A stretch of DNA of 64,000 nucleotides from Thioclava sp. GXIMD4216 (GTDB lineage: Bacteria; Pseudomonadota; Alphaproteobacteria; Rhodobacterales; Rhodobacteraceae): assembly GCF_037949285.1 (NCBI RefSeq), contig NZ_CP149926.1, positions 310,001 through 374,000 of the forward strand, in the 5' to 3' direction. The first letter of the stretch is position 1; each line of letters starts with the position of its first letter. A model generated the notes under the pieces. That model did no database searches, was not told the DNA's origin, and saw nothing but the letters and a program-made list of their open reading frames with translations. Positions 1 to 9,898 of this stretch are shown one piece after another. Position numbers and translations under genes: made by a program.

Positions 1-1
1 C

Positions 2-97
2 CCTTTGCAGGCCTATGTGACCAAGGTCGACCAAGCCCGTCTGGCGCTGGATGACCAGCTTGAAAAGCTGATCATCTGGCTCGGCGGCACCGCTTGA
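2..97 (+). CDS. 3' end of an unidentified gene (partial)
   Basis: An open frame enters from the left edge and stops with TGA at 95-97, giving the last 31 residues of a protein (ending LIIWLGGTA). The visible tail is amphipathic, with alternating charged and hydrophobic residues (VDQARLALDDQLEKL), which would suit a C-terminal helix. No motif identifies the family. It is convergent with the TIGR02302 gene on the other strand, and the 56 bases between them contain no clear terminator. That the frame is coding is inferred from its codon choice and lack of stops only. Confidence 0.4.
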   Translation, partial: PLQAYVTKVDQARLALDDQLEKLIIWLGGTA

Positions 98-153
98 CGC
101 CGCGCTTCCGCGACACAGGTCCGCACGCAGCGCCCCTGTGAAACCGCCTCCGT

Positions 154-2715
154 TCAGAACCTGTCCAGCAGACGGTCCAGATAATCGCGCTCCTGCGCGC
201 TGCGGTCCCGCTCGGCCTGACGACGCCGGATCTCGTCCAGCAGATCGCGGGCGCGGCCATAGGGGTTTTCGCCCTGAAGCATGTTCTCTTCGGTTCCGAC
301 ACGGTTGCCATCTCCGGCCGAGCGCCCGAGCGGATCGCGGGGCATCGCCCGCTGGCCACCCTGACCGCCCTCCCCGTCGCGCATCTGGCCTTGCTGGCCC
401 TGTTGTTGCTGGCCCGCCTGACGCTGCTCTTCGCCGTTTTGCGCATTGTTCAGCGCCTGCATACCTTCGCGCAGCGACTGGATGGCCTCGGCCTGATTGT
501 CCAGCGCCCGTCCGTTATCCCCTTTGCGCAGCGCATCCTCGGCGCGGCCCATCGCCTCGCCCGCATCATCAAGTCGCTGGCGGGCACGGTCACTTTCGGC
601 GGACCCGAGATTGGGCAGCAGTCCCTTCTGGCGATCCAGTTCCTGACGCAGGGCGCGCTGACGGTCCGAAAGGCTCTGCCCTGATCCGGATGGCGGCGGC
701 GCATCCTGCGCCTGACCGTTCTGATTATTCTGACCGTTCTGACTGTCCTGACCACTCCGGCCTTCTTGCCCCTGCTGACCGTTTTGCAGATTGCGGAACG
801 CATCATCGGAGAGCTCCTGCTGTTCGCGCAAAGTGTCACGCAAGTTCTGCATCTGACGACCACCTTGCCCCTGCCCGTCGCCCTGCGTGACTTTCATATT
901 CTGCATCATACGATTGAACTGCTCCAGCAGCTCTTGCGCCTCGGCCATACGGCCCTCTTTCATAAGACGCTGAATCTCGTCCATCATCTGTTGCAACTGG
1001 TCGCCGGTAATCTGCTGGCTCTGCTGATCCTGATTCTGCGTCGGATCGCCCTGCGTCTGGTCGCGTTCTGCCAGCATACGGATATAATCATCCGTCGCGT
1101 CTTTAAGCTCTTGCATCAGCTTGTCGATTTCGTCCTGCGACGCGCCATTCCGCATGGCCTCGGACAGGCGCTCCTGCGCCCGCTGCATGCGCTCCAACGC
1201 GTTCGACAGACCGCCATCCTCGACCAGCTCGGCCATATTCCACAGCATGTCAGCCATCGCGTCGCGCGCCTGCGGCGTATCAAGCCCCTGATCCAGCCGC
1301 CCGATCACGCCGCGCAGCAACACGCGCACCTCGGCAGATCTGATCAGGTCGGGCGCACGATTGTTCAGAGCTTTCAGAATATCGGAAACATAGGCCGCAT
1401 TCCCACGGTTCCACAACAGATCCTGACGCATCTCGACAAATGCCGACGCCAGAGGATCAAAGAACCGCCGTCCGGGCAAAACAATCGCCTGCCAGCCCGA
1501 AGATCCGGTCTGGCCGCGCCCGTCGGTCACCTCCAGCTCCAGCTTGACCGGCAGATTGGCCCATGCATGCTTTTCGGCATCTTCAACCAAAGACCCGTCA
1601 AATGCCTTGCGTGAACCGGTGTAAGGCATCGGCAGATCATAGATCAGCGCCTCGCGCGGCTCGGGATCGACCTTCAGGCCGAATTTGCGCGGAATCGCCG
1701 CCAGATCCAACTGGATCCTCGCCTGACCGGAGGTCACGGCATAATCATCCGAGGCGTGGAACGGCAGCACCATCTTTCCATCGGCACGCCGCTCGACCGC
1801 CCCCGTCAGACGGATTTCAGGGGCATCATCCGGCGAAATCCGGATATCGAACTTGCGGCCTGCCATGCCAGAAATCTCGACGATGCCACTTTGCACCGCC
1901 TCGAAATCGCGGCGCGATACATCGGTGCCGCTTGTATCTTGCGGCGCGACGGCCGGACTGGACACGCTTTCGCGAAACCCGATCTTGCGGGAATCCCCAT
2001 AGAACCGGAAAGAAAAACGGGTGCCCTCGGGCAGGGTCAGCGTATCGGTCTTGAGAGAGTTGAGATAGAGCCCCGGTTGTCCGGTATAACGCGGCGGCTC
2101 GGCCCAGCCTTCCCAACTGGGGCCCATTGCCGCCAGCGCGGGCGCGGTCCCTCCGGGCAAGGCACCGTTTTCAAACATGCGGGAGGGTGCCCCGAACACC
2201 AGCGCGCTGACCAGCAGCAGGATCGCCGTCAAACGCAGCGCATAGGGATCACGCGGGGCCAGATCGGGATTGGGGCGCACCGCTCGGGCGGTTTTCGCGC
2301 GCTCTGTCATGCGGGCAATATGCGCCTGCCACAAAGCCCGGCTTGCGGGATCACTGCCCCCAAGCGCCATATCATCGGCCAAGGCGGTTAACGGACGCCC
2401 CGGCAAGGTCTCATCCACACGCGCCACGGCCTCAGCATGGCTGGGCCAGCGGAAAACGCGCCAGCCCGCAATCAGGCTGGCTGTCAGGGCAAGCCCCCAA
2501 AGCCCGAGGCCAGCCCAGCCAATCCATGCCGGCAGCGTCAAGATCCCGAAGACAAGGACCGCCATACCGACCGCGCAGAGCGAAAGCGCAGGCCAGAACG
2601 CCCGCAGACCACGTTCAACCACCAGCCCCAGACGGGTCTGCGCAATTTTACGGGCCACCCGACGCAAAGCGGGGTCGGCATATGTCCGGGCGGGATCAGG
2701 CTTGCGCAGGGTCAT
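154..2715 (-). CDS. TIGR02302 / DUF4175 family membrane protein
   Basis: The 853-residue product matches what I know of the alphaproteobacterial TIGR02302 (DUF4175) family. It has two membrane helices near residues 40-60 and 62-85 and a third near 160-176. A large soluble, probably periplasmic, region follows. The last third is low complexity and rich in Gln, Asn and Gly (about residues 545-800), with repeated QQ, GQ and NGQ runs, and the end is charged and Arg-rich. The family's function is unknown; the long Gln-rich helical tail suggests an envelope-associated scaffold, which is inference. It lies 45 bases downstream of lysA on the same strand and may be its last operon partner. The ATG at 2713-2715 follows an SD-like GGAAAGGA. 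The family call is fairly sure, the role is not. Confidence 0.83.
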   Translation of the reverse strand: MTLRKPDPARTYADPALRRVARKIAQTRLGLVVERGLRAFWPALSLCAVGMAVLVFGILTLPAWIGWAGLGLWGLALTASLIAGWRVFRWPSHAEAVARVDETLPGRPLTALADDMALGGSDPASRALWQAHIARMTERAKTARAVRPNPDLAPRDPYALRLTAILLLVSALVFGAPSRMFENGALPGGTAPALAAMGPSWEGWAEPPRYTGQPGLYLNSLKTDTLTLPEGTRFSFRFYGDSRKIGFRESVSSPAVAPQDTSGTDVSRRDFEAVQSGIVEISGMAGRKFDIRISPDDAPEIRLTGAVERRADGKMVLPFHASDDYAVTSGQARIQLDLAAIPRKFGLKVDPEPREALIYDLPMPYTGSRKAFDGSLVEDAEKHAWANLPVKLELEVTDGRGQTGSSGWQAIVLPGRRFFDPLASAFVEMRQDLLWNRGNAAYVSDILKALNNRAPDLIRSAEVRVLLRGVIGRLDQGLDTPQARDAMADMLWNMAELVEDGGLSNALERMQRAQERLSEAMRNGASQDEIDKLMQELKDATDDYIRMLAERDQTQGDPTQNQDQQSQQITGDQLQQMMDEIQRLMKEGRMAEAQELLEQFNRMMQNMKVTQGDGQGQGGRQMQNLRDTLREQQELSDDAFRNLQNGQQGQEGRSGQDSQNGQNNQNGQAQDAPPPSGSGQSLSDRQRALRQELDRQKGLLPNLGSAESDRARQRLDDAGEAMGRAEDALRKGDNGRALDNQAEAIQSLREGMQALNNAQNGEEQRQAGQQQQGQQGQMRDGEGGQGGQRAMPRDPLGRSAGDGNRVGTEENMLQGENPYGRARDLLDEIRRRQAERDRSAQERDYLDRLLDRF

Positions 2716-2760
2716 CGGTCCTTTCCGGGCATGTAGAGCACGCCCGGAACAGGGGCGCGT

Positions 2761-4026
2761 TTAGAGCCACTCGGGAATGCTATCGCGAGACAGCATTTCC
2801 TCAAAGCTTGGTCTTTGACGGATGACAGCGAAGTGATCACCACGCACCAGAACCTCTGGGATCAGCGGGCGCGAGTTATATTCGGATGCCATAACAGCAC
2901 CATAGGCCCCTGCCGAGCGGAATGCCACCAGATCTCCAGCCCCTACAGGCGGAAGATTGCGGGCTTTGGCAAAAGTGTCACCGGTCTCGCAAACGGGCCC
3001 CACCACATCAAAAGGCGCTTGCTCGACACCGGCCTGTGCCTCGACCACCGGAATGATGTCGTGATGGGCACCATACATCGAGGGGCGCACCAGATCATTC
3101 ATCGCCGCGTCGAGAATCAGGAAGTTCCGGCCCTCGCCTTCCTTCAGATAGATGACCTCCGAGACCAGAATACCGGCATTGCCGGAAATCAGACGGCCCG
3201 GCTCGATCTCGATCTCGCAGCCCAGATCCCCCACGGCGCGGCGGATCACTTCGCCATATTCAATCGGCAGCGGCGGCGCGTTATTGTCGCGCTGATAGGG
3301 GATGCCCAGACCACCGCCCAGATCGAGGCGGCGGATATCATGGCCATCGGCGCGCAGGGCGCGGGTCAGTTCGGCCACCTTGTTGAAGGCGGCTTCAAAG
3401 GGCTCAAGATCGGTCAGCTGCGAGCCGATATGAACGTCGATGCCCATGACTTCGATCCCCGGCAGCGTGGCGGCCATCGCATAGACGGCCTGCGCCTTAG
3501 CGATTGGAATCCCGAATTTATTCTCGGATTTTCCGGTAGCGATCTTCTCATGGGTTTTGGCATCCACATCGGGGTTCACGCGCAGCGCGATCGGCGCCTT
3601 CAGCCCCTTGGCTGCCGCGATTTCCGAAATGGCCAGAAGCTCGGGCTCGGATTCCACGTTGAACTGACGGATGCCACCATCAAGCACCAGAGCGATCTCT
3701 TCGCGGGTCTTGCCGACGCCGGAAAAGACGATCCGCTCGCCCGGAACGCCCGCAGCCTTGGCGCGGCGATACTCGCCGCCCGAAACCACATCCATGCCCG
3801 CCCCCAGATCGCCCAGCAGCTTCAGCACCGCCAGATTGCTGTTCGATTTGATCGCGAAACAGATCAGATGGTCGGTCCAGCCAAGGGCCTCCTGGAACAG
3901 TTTGAAGTGACGTTCCAGCGTGGCAGCCGAATAGATATAGACCGGCGTGCCAACCGATTTGGCGATCTCTGATACGGGCACATCCTCGGCATGCAACGCA
4001 CCGTTTTTATACGTGAAATGATCCAT
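2761..4026 (-). CDS. lysA: diaminopimelate decarboxylase
   Basis: LysA removes carbon dioxide from meso-diaminopimelate to give L-lysine, the last step of the DAP pathway, in the cytoplasm with pyridoxal phosphate. The 421-residue product has the fold III PLP decarboxylase layout. The Schiff-base lysine lies in CFAIKSNSN (Lys60), the phosphate-binding glycines in GGGLGIPY, and the substrate-binding CETGDTFAK region near the C-terminus. The start at MDHFTYKNG is preferred over an upstream in-frame codon because GGAAG lies about 7 bases before it. The gene follows argH and a tiny lipoprotein gene, the usual order in Rhodobacterales. dapF of the same pathway is elsewhere in the window at 17241-18074. 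Confidence 0.97.
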   Translation of the reverse strand: MDHFTYKNGALHAEDVPVSEIAKSVGTPVYIYSAATLERHFKLFQEALGWTDHLICFAIKSNSNLAVLKLLGDLGAGMDVVSGGEYRRAKAAGVPGERIVFSGVGKTREEIALVLDGGIRQFNVESEPELLAISEIAAAKGLKAPIALRVNPDVDAKTHEKIATGKSENKFGIPIAKAQAVYAMAATLPGIEVMGIDVHIGSQLTDLEPFEAAFNKVAELTRALRADGHDIRRLDLGGGLGIPYQRDNNAPPLPIEYGEVIRRAVGDLGCEIEIEPGRLISGNAGILVSEVIYLKEGEGRNFLILDAAMNDLVRPSMYGAHHDIIPVVEAQAGVEQAPFDVVGPVCETGDTFAKARNLPPVGAGDLVAFRSAGAYGAVMASEYNSRPLIPEVLVRGDHFAVIRQRPSFEEMLSRDSIPEWL

Positions 4027-4080
4027 GAAAGTCTTCCGGATATGATGTGACGGGGCCGCCAGAACCGGCGGCCTCAAGCA

Positions 4081-4179
4081 TTACGGGGTCTGTTGGGCCG
4101 CTTCTGACGGGGGCACCGGCGGGCCTTCGACCCCGCAGGCCGCCAGTGCCAGAAGCGCTAGGACAAGCGCGGCCTTCAT
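4081..4179 (-). CDS. LptM-like small lipoprotein
   Basis: This 32-residue frame begins [16 protein letters not shown], a lipoprotein signal peptide with a lipobox ending at Cys15. Only about 17 mostly Pro, Glu and Gln residues follow. Its ATG overlaps the argH stop in an ATGA arrangement, so translation is probably coupled, and lysA starts about 55 bases downstream. A short lipoprotein next to lysA or dapF is a known pattern: E. coli LptM (YifL) lies beside dapF and helps maturation of the LPS transporter LptD. Assigning that job here is inference from size, lipobox and neighbourhood. The gene is easily missed because of its length. Confidence 0.8.
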   Translation of the reverse strand: MKAALVLALLALAACGVEGPPVPPSEAAQQTP

Positions 4180-5582
4180 GCCTGCGCCTCTTTCCAGCGC
4201 GCGATCTGGGCGCGGACCTGCGCGGGCGCGGTGCCACCATAGGACATGCGCGACGCGACCGAGTTATGCACCCCCAGCACCGTGAAGATTTCATCCGTGA
4301 TGGCCGCATTGACCGATTGCATATCCGCCAGCGTCAGATCGGGCAGGTCACAGCCCTTATCCTCGGCCATCGCAACCAGCGTGCCGGTGACATGATGCGC
4401 GTCACGGAAGGGCAGCCCCGCCTCGCGCACCAGCCAATCGGCCAGATCGGTCGCGGTGGAGAAACCGCTGGAGGCCGCCGCCTCCAGCTTTTCGGTGTTC
4501 ACGGTCAGATCGGCAATCATGCCCGACATCGCCGCCAGCGCCAGCATCAGGTTGTCGGCGGCGTCAAAGACCTGTTCCTTATCTTCCTGCATATCCTTGG
4601 AATAGGCCAGCGGCAGGCCCTTCATCACGGTAAACAGCGCAACCGTCGCACCCAGAATACGGCCGATTTTGGCGCGGATCAGTTCGGCCGCATCGGGGTT
4701 GCGCTTCTGCGGCATGATCGAGGAACCGGTCGACCATTTGTCCGACATCGCCACAAAACGGAATTGCGCGGAGGACCAGATCACCAGCTCTTCGGCCAGA
4801 CGGCTCATATGCACAGCGCAGATCGACGAAGCGGAAAGGAATTCCAGCGCAAAGTCACGGTCGGACACGGCATCAAGGCTATTGGCCATCGGACGGTCGA
4901 AATCGAGCGCCTTCGCCGTGGCGTGGCGGTCGATATTGAAACCGGTGCCCGCCAGAGCCGCCGCCCCCAGAGGCGATTCGTTCATCCGTTTGCGGGCATC
5001 GGTGAAACGGCCCAGATCGCGCGCGAACATTTCGACATAGGCCATCATGTGGTGGCCCCAGGTGACCGGCTGCGCGGTCTGCAAATGGGTAAAGCCCGGC
5101 ATCACCCAATCCGCGCCCGCCTCGGCCTGACCGATCAGCGATTTGATCAGCGACTGCAGGCCGTTGATCGCCGCATCACATTGATCACGGACCCAAAGAC
5201 GGAAGTCGGTGGCCACTTGGTCATTGCGCGAGCGCGCGGTGTGCAGACGGCCTGCGGGCTCACCGATGATCTCTTTCAGACGCGCCTCGACATTCATGTG
5301 GATATCTTCCAGCGCGGTCGAGAAGGTGAATTTGCCACCCTCGATCTCTGACAAAACGGTGAGAAGACCTTCCCTGATGGCACTTGCATCGCTATCAGTG
5401 ATGATGCCCTGCGCGGCCAACATCGCCGCATGGGCCCGGCTGCCCCGGATATCCTGTGCGGCAAGACGCTGGTCAAACCCGATCGAGGCATTGATCGCCT
5501 CCATGATCGCGTCGGGACCTGCGGCGAAACGCCCGCCCCACATTGCGTTGGAGGATTTCGGTTCGCTGGTCTGTTCGGTCAT
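4176..5582 (-). CDS. argH: argininosuccinate lyase
   Basis: ArgH splits argininosuccinate into arginine and fumarate, the final step of arginine synthesis, as a cytoplasmic homotetramer. The 468-residue length is typical. The fumarase/aspartase-superfamily signature [12 protein letters not shown] is at about 286-297 with the catalytic serine. The THLQ histidine is near 166, and the N-terminal MWGGRF and TARSRNDQ substrate-binding segments are present. It heads the argH / lipoprotein / lysA group and is divergent from the TlpA-like gene, with only 27 bases between start codons, so the two promoters must overlap the opposite coding ends. The other arginine gene in the window is argJ, about 39 kb away. 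Confidence 0.98.
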   Translation of the reverse strand: MTEQTSEPKSSNAMWGGRFAAGPDAIMEAINASIGFDQRLAAQDIRGSRAHAAMLAAQGIITDSDASAIREGLLTVLSEIEGGKFTFSTALEDIHMNVEARLKEIIGEPAGRLHTARSRNDQVATDFRLWVRDQCDAAINGLQSLIKSLIGQAEAGADWVMPGFTHLQTAQPVTWGHHMMAYVEMFARDLGRFTDARKRMNESPLGAAALAGTGFNIDRHATAKALDFDRPMANSLDAVSDRDFALEFLSASSICAVHMSRLAEELVIWSSAQFRFVAMSDKWSTGSSIMPQKRNPDAAELIRAKIGRILGATVALFTVMKGLPLAYSKDMQEDKEQVFDAADNLMLALAAMSGMIADLTVNTEKLEAAASSGFSTATDLADWLVREAGLPFRDAHHVTGTLVAMAEDKGCDLPDLTLADMQSVNAAITDEIFTVLGVHNSVASRMSYGGTAPAQVRAQIARWKEAQA

Positions 5583-5609
5583 CTTTCGGCCCTGTCATCT
5601 GGAGGCAAA

Positions 5610-6158
5610 ATGCTGCGGTCCCTTGTCCTTTATACGGCCCTCGCGCTTGGTGCAAATGCGGCGATGGCTGCAGAGCTTGATCCGCTCAAGACCGGAGAGA
5701 TGCAGAAGCTGGTTACCTATAACGCGCCAATCGATCTGCCTGAACTGGAATTTCAGGACGAAGGCGGGAAAACCCATCACCTTTCGGACTATAGGGGCAA
5801 AGTCGTTGTGGTGAATTTCTGGGCAACGTGGTGTGTGCCCTGCCGGGAAGAGATGCCCGCATTGGAAAAATTACAAAAAACGATTGGCGGCAAAGATCTC
5901 GCGGTGGTGACAATCGCCAGCGGCCGCAATCCGCCAGAAAAGATCGACCGGTTTTTTGCAGATATCGGCGTGGAGAACCTTCCCAAATTCACCGATAAAT
6001 CCCAACATGCGGCCCGATCATTAGGCGTTCTGGGACTTCCCGTGACCCTTATCGTCAATCGCGAGGGGCAAGAGATTGCCCGCTTGATCGGAGGAGCCGA
6101 TTGGGCGGGAACAGACGCGCAAACCCTTTTGCGCGCCGTTATTTCAGATCCGGCCTGA
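5610..6158 (+). CDS. TlpA-family periplasmic thioredoxin-like protein
   Basis: The 182-residue product has a signal peptide (about residues 1-20, ending AMAA) and a thioredoxin fold with active site WCVPC, Cys75 and Cys78. The segment FWATWCVPCREE and the cis-proline loop GLPVTLIV are typical of TlpA/ResA reductases, which keep periplasmic cysteines reduced, often for cytochrome c or CuA assembly. The start at MLRSLVLY is chosen because GGAGG lies at 5601-5605; the frame stays open upstream but there is shadowed by argH. No cytochrome-assembly genes adjoin it, so the substrate is unknown. Its stop lies 10 bases from the stop of the convergent PAS gene. Confidence 0.92.
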   Translation: MLRSLVLYTALALGANAAMAAELDPLKTGEMQKLVTYNAPIDLPELEFQDEGGKTHHLSDYRGKVVVVNFWATWCVPCREEMPALEKLQKTIGGKDLAVVTIASGRNPPEKIDRFFADIGVENLPKFTDKSQHAARSLGVLGLPVTLIVNREGQEIARLIGGADWAGTDAQTLLRAVISDPA

Positions 6159-6168
6159 CCGGTCCCGC

Positions 6169-7395
6169 TCAGGAACTACGCATATAGGACGACATCGCGT
6201 TCTCGATGACTTCCGAAAGTTGCATGATCGCTTCCAGCCGCTCTTTGATATCGGCATGGAAAGAATCAAGCTGGTCAATCGTGGTCGACAACCCGCCAAC
6301 ATCGCGCATCCGACCACATTCGACCCTCCCCAGAACGCGGATCGTATCAAGGCCCAGCATCTGGCGCCGGATATCCGCGCTGGCACGGTTCAGCTCTGCG
6401 GCATAGCCGACCGCTCGTGACATTGCCGTGCGGGCATCCTCGGTACATTGCGTTTCCAGCCCGTGCAGAAGCTCTTTCTCCGCAAACCAGTCAATTTGTG
6501 GCACCGGCACGCTTTTATCAATATTCACAACCATTTCCGACATAACGCGGTTGCAACCGATCAGGAACAGAACACGCGCCACCTCGCGCGATAGCCGCTC
6601 GCACATATTGTCATGTCCGCCCACAAAGCTGGCAAGACGCTGGGAGATCACTTGCGAGCTGGCTTTGTAATTTTCAGAAATTGCCGAGACCGGCCCGCCC
6701 GAAGGCTCCATCCGCGACGCCACAATGCGCATGTTATTGGGCACAGATTGCAACGCTTCGAAGCTGCGCAGCAGTTTCATCTGCTGCTCCGTCGCCTGTT
6801 CAAGCGCATGATTCATCTCTGCCAGAATGCGCGTCCTCCGGTCTGCCGCCCGTTTCAGACGCTCGTCCCGCTTGGCCAGTTCCTGTCCAAGCGCATAGGC
6901 GATGAAACTTGTATAGCTGGAAAACCCCTGAGATTCCGCTTCCTCGCGCAGCAAGGAGGCCGACTCTTCCGCCGTCAGCCCCTCGCGCTGTTCGCGTTCG
7001 ACCAGCTGCGGATAAATCTCCTTGATTCGCTGAAACACGTCACTGGAAGGTTTCAAACGCACACTGAGATAGCCGCCATCGATCGGGAGGATAACAGCCA
7101 GAACCCAATAGTAATCGCCATTCTCGCAGCGATTCTTCACATAGGCCCCAATCGGATTCCCCTTCTGGATCGAATCCCACATAATGCAGAAAACGCCCTT
7201 GGGGACATCCTTATGCCGCACGATCTTGTGGGGGGCGTTGATAAGCTTGTCCCACGAGAAACCGGCGACGCGCTGAAACACATCATTCCCAGCCTGAATG
7301 ACGCCGCGCTTGTCCGTACGGGAATAGAAGAGCTCATCAAAACCGAACGGAGCCTCACTTTCGTGAGTCGTCGAGAAACCGGTTTGCGCGTTCAT
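6169..7395 (-). CDS. PAS-domain sensor protein without a recognised output domain
   Basis: Residues about 20-125 of this 408-residue protein read as an Aer-type PAS domain, with AGNDVFQRVAGF, HKIVRHKDVPKGVF and GDYYWVLAVILPI as the recognisable strand and helix blocks. Such domains often bind FAD or haem and sense redox state or oxygen. The rest is soluble and helical with no membrane segment. I see no GGDEF, histidine kinase or classical chemoreceptor signalling tip. The ATG at 7393-7395 is preferred to an upstream TTG. The gene is divergent from an EAL phosphodiesterase gene across about 185 bases, which suggests the pair acts in one signalling pathway. That pairing is inference. Confidence 0.75.
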   Translation of the reverse strand: MNAQTGFSTTHESEAPFGFDELFYSRTDKRGVIQAGNDVFQRVAGFSWDKLINAPHKIVRHKDVPKGVFCIMWDSIQKGNPIGAYVKNRCENGDYYWVLAVILPIDGGYLSVRLKPSSDVFQRIKEIYPQLVEREQREGLTAEESASLLREEAESQGFSSYTSFIAYALGQELAKRDERLKRAADRRTRILAEMNHALEQATEQQMKLLRSFEALQSVPNNMRIVASRMEPSGGPVSAISENYKASSQVISQRLASFVGGHDNMCERLSREVARVLFLIGCNRVMSEMVVNIDKSVPVPQIDWFAEKELLHGLETQCTEDARTAMSRAVGYAAELNRASADIRRQMLGLDTIRVLGRVECGRMRDVGGLSTTIDQLDSFHADIKERLEAIMQLSEVIENAMSSYMRSS

Positions 7396-7579
7396 AAACA
7401 AAAGCCTCTTTGCCTGGATCTGACCCAGTCATACAGGCAACGCGGTTACAGTTTGGTTTACAGGCCTAAACCTTGCGGCCTTCAAGCTTCATTTACCATA
7501 AAGCGAGGAGAAAATTCCTATTTACAAAATCTTAGCCCTCACACGCCAGTCTTGGAGCACCCAGAGACGGAGCGCCACA

Positions 7580-8419
7580 ATGCAAAGCGATTCGAATATC
7601 GATCTATATACTGAACAAAATTCGGACAGCCCGCTCTCTTTCGCCATTGCGCAGCGCGACAAGAACACGATTGCGATGGTCGAAAGAGCTGTCGAGCGCC
7701 ATGATGTCGTTCTGGCCTTCCAGCCCGTTGTGCAAACCTCCCGTCCCGATCAGGTTGCGTTTTACGAAGGGCTTATCCGCGTTCTCGACGAACGTGGTCG
7801 AGTGATACCTGCAAAAGATTTCATCGAAACCGTCGAAGATACATCGCTCGGGCGTAAACTCGATTGTCTCGCCCTTGAGGCCGGGCTGCAGGCTCTGCGC
7901 GAAAACGAGGCTCTGCGCCTTTCGGTCAACATGTCCGCACGGTCAATCGGATATCCCAACTGGATGAAAACGCTAAATAAAGGCCTTGCGGTTGACGAAA
8001 CAATTGCAGAACGGCTTATTCTGGAAATTACCGAAAGTTCGGCAATGCAGATGCCCGAACTCGTCACGGTCTTCATGCAAGATCTACAGGCCAGAGGCGT
8101 CGCCTTTGCTCTGGATGATTTCGGCGCGGGATATACTTCTTTCCGCTATTTACGGGAATTCTACTTTGACATCCTGAAAATTGACGGCCAGTTCATCAAA
8201 GGAATTTCCGAGAACTCGGACAATCAGGTGCTGACCGAAGCACTGATGTCTGTTGCACGGCATTTCGAAATGTTCACCGTCGCAGAGGCCGTTGAAAACT
8301 GTGATGATGCCGCATTTTTGACCTCTTTGGGCATTGATTGCATGCAAGGTTACTATTTCGGTGCGCCGACAATTATGCCACCTTGGAAAACACCACCCGC
8401 TGGCCGGATGCGTGCATAA
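7580..8419 (+). CDS. EAL-domain cyclic-di-GMP phosphodiesterase
   Basis: This 279-residue, stand-alone EAL domain protein should hydrolyse the second messenger c-di-GMP to pGpG. The signature is YEGLIR (Glu63), so the middle Ala is Gly. The other metal and catalytic positions are present: Asn117 in SVNMSA, Glu149 in LEITES, Asp179/Asp180 in LDDFGAGY, Lys200 in ILKIDG, Glu236/Glu239 in VAEAVEN and Gln256 in MQGYYF. Loop 6 (DDFGAGYTSF) is intact, so activity is likely. No sensor or GGDEF domain is attached, and no signal peptide is seen. The divergent neighbour is a PAS protein that could act as its regulator. Confidence 0.9.
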   Translation: MQSDSNIDLYTEQNSDSPLSFAIAQRDKNTIAMVERAVERHDVVLAFQPVVQTSRPDQVAFYEGLIRVLDERGRVIPAKDFIETVEDTSLGRKLDCLALEAGLQALRENEALRLSVNMSARSIGYPNWMKTLNKGLAVDETIAERLILEITESSAMQMPELVTVFMQDLQARGVAFALDDFGAGYTSFRYLREFYFDILKIDGQFIKGISENSDNQVLTEALMSVARHFEMFTVAEAVENCDDAAFLTSLGIDCMQGYYFGAPTIMPPWKTPPAGRMRA

Positions 8420-8641
8420 AGAGTTTGATACTTCCCTGTGTAAACCTAAGATTGTTTTTGACAAAGCATCTCGGTCTTTGCCTGCACGGCTGACCGAGTC
8501 GCGGTCGCTTGCAAATCCAAAAAGCAATAAAATTTCAAAATACACCGCATTCCTTTACGATTAGCACTTGACCTCCTGCCTTGAGTCGCCATCCTGCGGT
8601 TCAAGCGCGGCCCTATGGCTGCTTCTTAGGAGGATTACATT

Positions 8642-9820
8642 ATGACCAATGTCGTCATTGTTTCAGCGGCACGTACTGCCGTCGGTAGCTTCAACGGGTC
8701 TTTCGCCAATGTTCCCGCACATGACTTGGGAAAGTCAGTCCTTGAGGCCGTGGTTGAACGCGCAGGCATCGAAAAAGCCGATGTATCGGAAACCATTCTG
8801 GGACAAGTCCTGACAGCGGGACAGGGTCAGAACCCGGCACGTCAAGCGCATATCAACGCTGGGCTGCCCATTGAATCAGCCGCTTGGAGCATCAACCAAG
8901 TCTGCGGCTCGGGTCTGCGCACAGTTGCGCTGGCAGCACAGCACATCATGCTGGGCGACGCTTCCATTGTTATCGCAGGCGGTCAGGAAAACATGTCGAT
9001 GTCTCCCCATGTCGCGCATCTTCGCGCTGGCACCAAAATGGGCGACATGAAAATGATCGACTCGATGATCAAAGACGGTCTTTGGGACGCTTTCAACGGA
9101 TACCACATGGGGCAAACGGCCGAAAACGTGGCGTCCCAATGGGAAATCTCCCGCGAGATGCAAGATGAATTCGCGCTGGCATCGCAACAAAAAGCCGAGG
9201 CCGCGCAAAAAGCCGGACGCTTTGCAGATGAAATCGTGCCGTTCACGATCTCGACTCGCAAAGGCGACATCATCGTCGATTCTGACGAATATATCCGTCA
9301 TGGGGCGACCATCGAAAGCATGCAGAAATTGCGCCCCGCATTCATGCGTGAGGGGGGAACCGTCACCGCAGGCAACGCATCCGGCATCAATGACGGGGCA
9401 GCGGCTGTTTTGCTGATGACCGAGGAAGAAGCCGCGAAACGCGGCCTGACCCCGATGGCGCGAATCGCCTCTTATGCGACGGCGGGTCTTGATCCGTCGA
9501 TCATGGGCTGTGGCCCGATCCCCTCGTCGCGCAAAGCGCTGGAAAAAGCAGGCTGGTCGCCAGCGGATCTGGATCTGATCGAAGCGAACGAAGCCTTTGC
9601 GGCGCAAGCTTGTGCGGTCAACAAGGATATGGGCTGGGATACGTCCAAAGTTAACGTGAATGGCGGCGCCATCGCAATCGGTCACCCGATCGGGGCCAGC
9701 GGCGCGCGCATTCTGAACACGCTTCTGTTCGAAATGAAGCGCCGCGAAGCCAAAAAAGGCCTCGCCACGCTGTGTATTGGTGGTGGCATGGGTGTTGCAA
9801 TGTGCATCGAGGGGCTCTGA
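8642..9820 (+). CDS. phaA: acetyl-CoA acetyltransferase (beta-ketothiolase)
   Basis: PhaA condenses two acetyl-CoA into acetoacetyl-CoA, the first step of polyhydroxybutyrate synthesis. The 392-residue length is standard. The acyl-accepting Cys88 lies in [10 protein letters not shown], the catalytic His in [11 protein letters not shown], and the second Cys in the C-terminal [14 protein letters not shown] strong ribosome site AGGAGG is at 8630-8635. phaB follows 78 bases downstream on the same strand. The 222 bases upstream contain no obvious consensus promoter. No phaC synthase or phaR is visible, so the remainder of the pathway lies elsewhere. Confidence 0.97.
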   Translation: MTNVVIVSAARTAVGSFNGSFANVPAHDLGKSVLEAVVERAGIEKADVSETILGQVLTAGQGQNPARQAHINAGLPIESAAWSINQVCGSGLRTVALAAQHIMLGDASIVIAGGQENMSMSPHVAHLRAGTKMGDMKMIDSMIKDGLWDAFNGYHMGQTAENVASQWEISREMQDEFALASQQKAEAAQKAGRFADEIVPFTISTRKGDIIVDSDEYIRHGATIESMQKLRPAFMREGGTVTAGNASGINDGAAAVLLMTEEEAAKRGLTPMARIASYATAGLDPSIMGCGPIPSSRKALEKAGWSPADLDLIEANEAFAAQACAVNKDMGWDTSKVNVNGGAIAIGHPIGASGARILNTLLFEMKRREAKKGLATLCIGGGMGVAMCIEGL

Positions 9821-9898
9821 GCCTCTCGACCAAAGCACAAAAGAAACAAAAGTTAAGACGCATTAGGGTTCGATGAAACAGGACCCAGGAGGAAGAGA

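Noticed and set aside
8470..8500. CTCGGTC / GACCGAG inverted repeat upstream of phaA as a PhaR operator
   Set aside because: A 7-bp stem with a 15-base loop does not resemble known PhaR sites (CTGC-N3-GCAG type); chance is likely.
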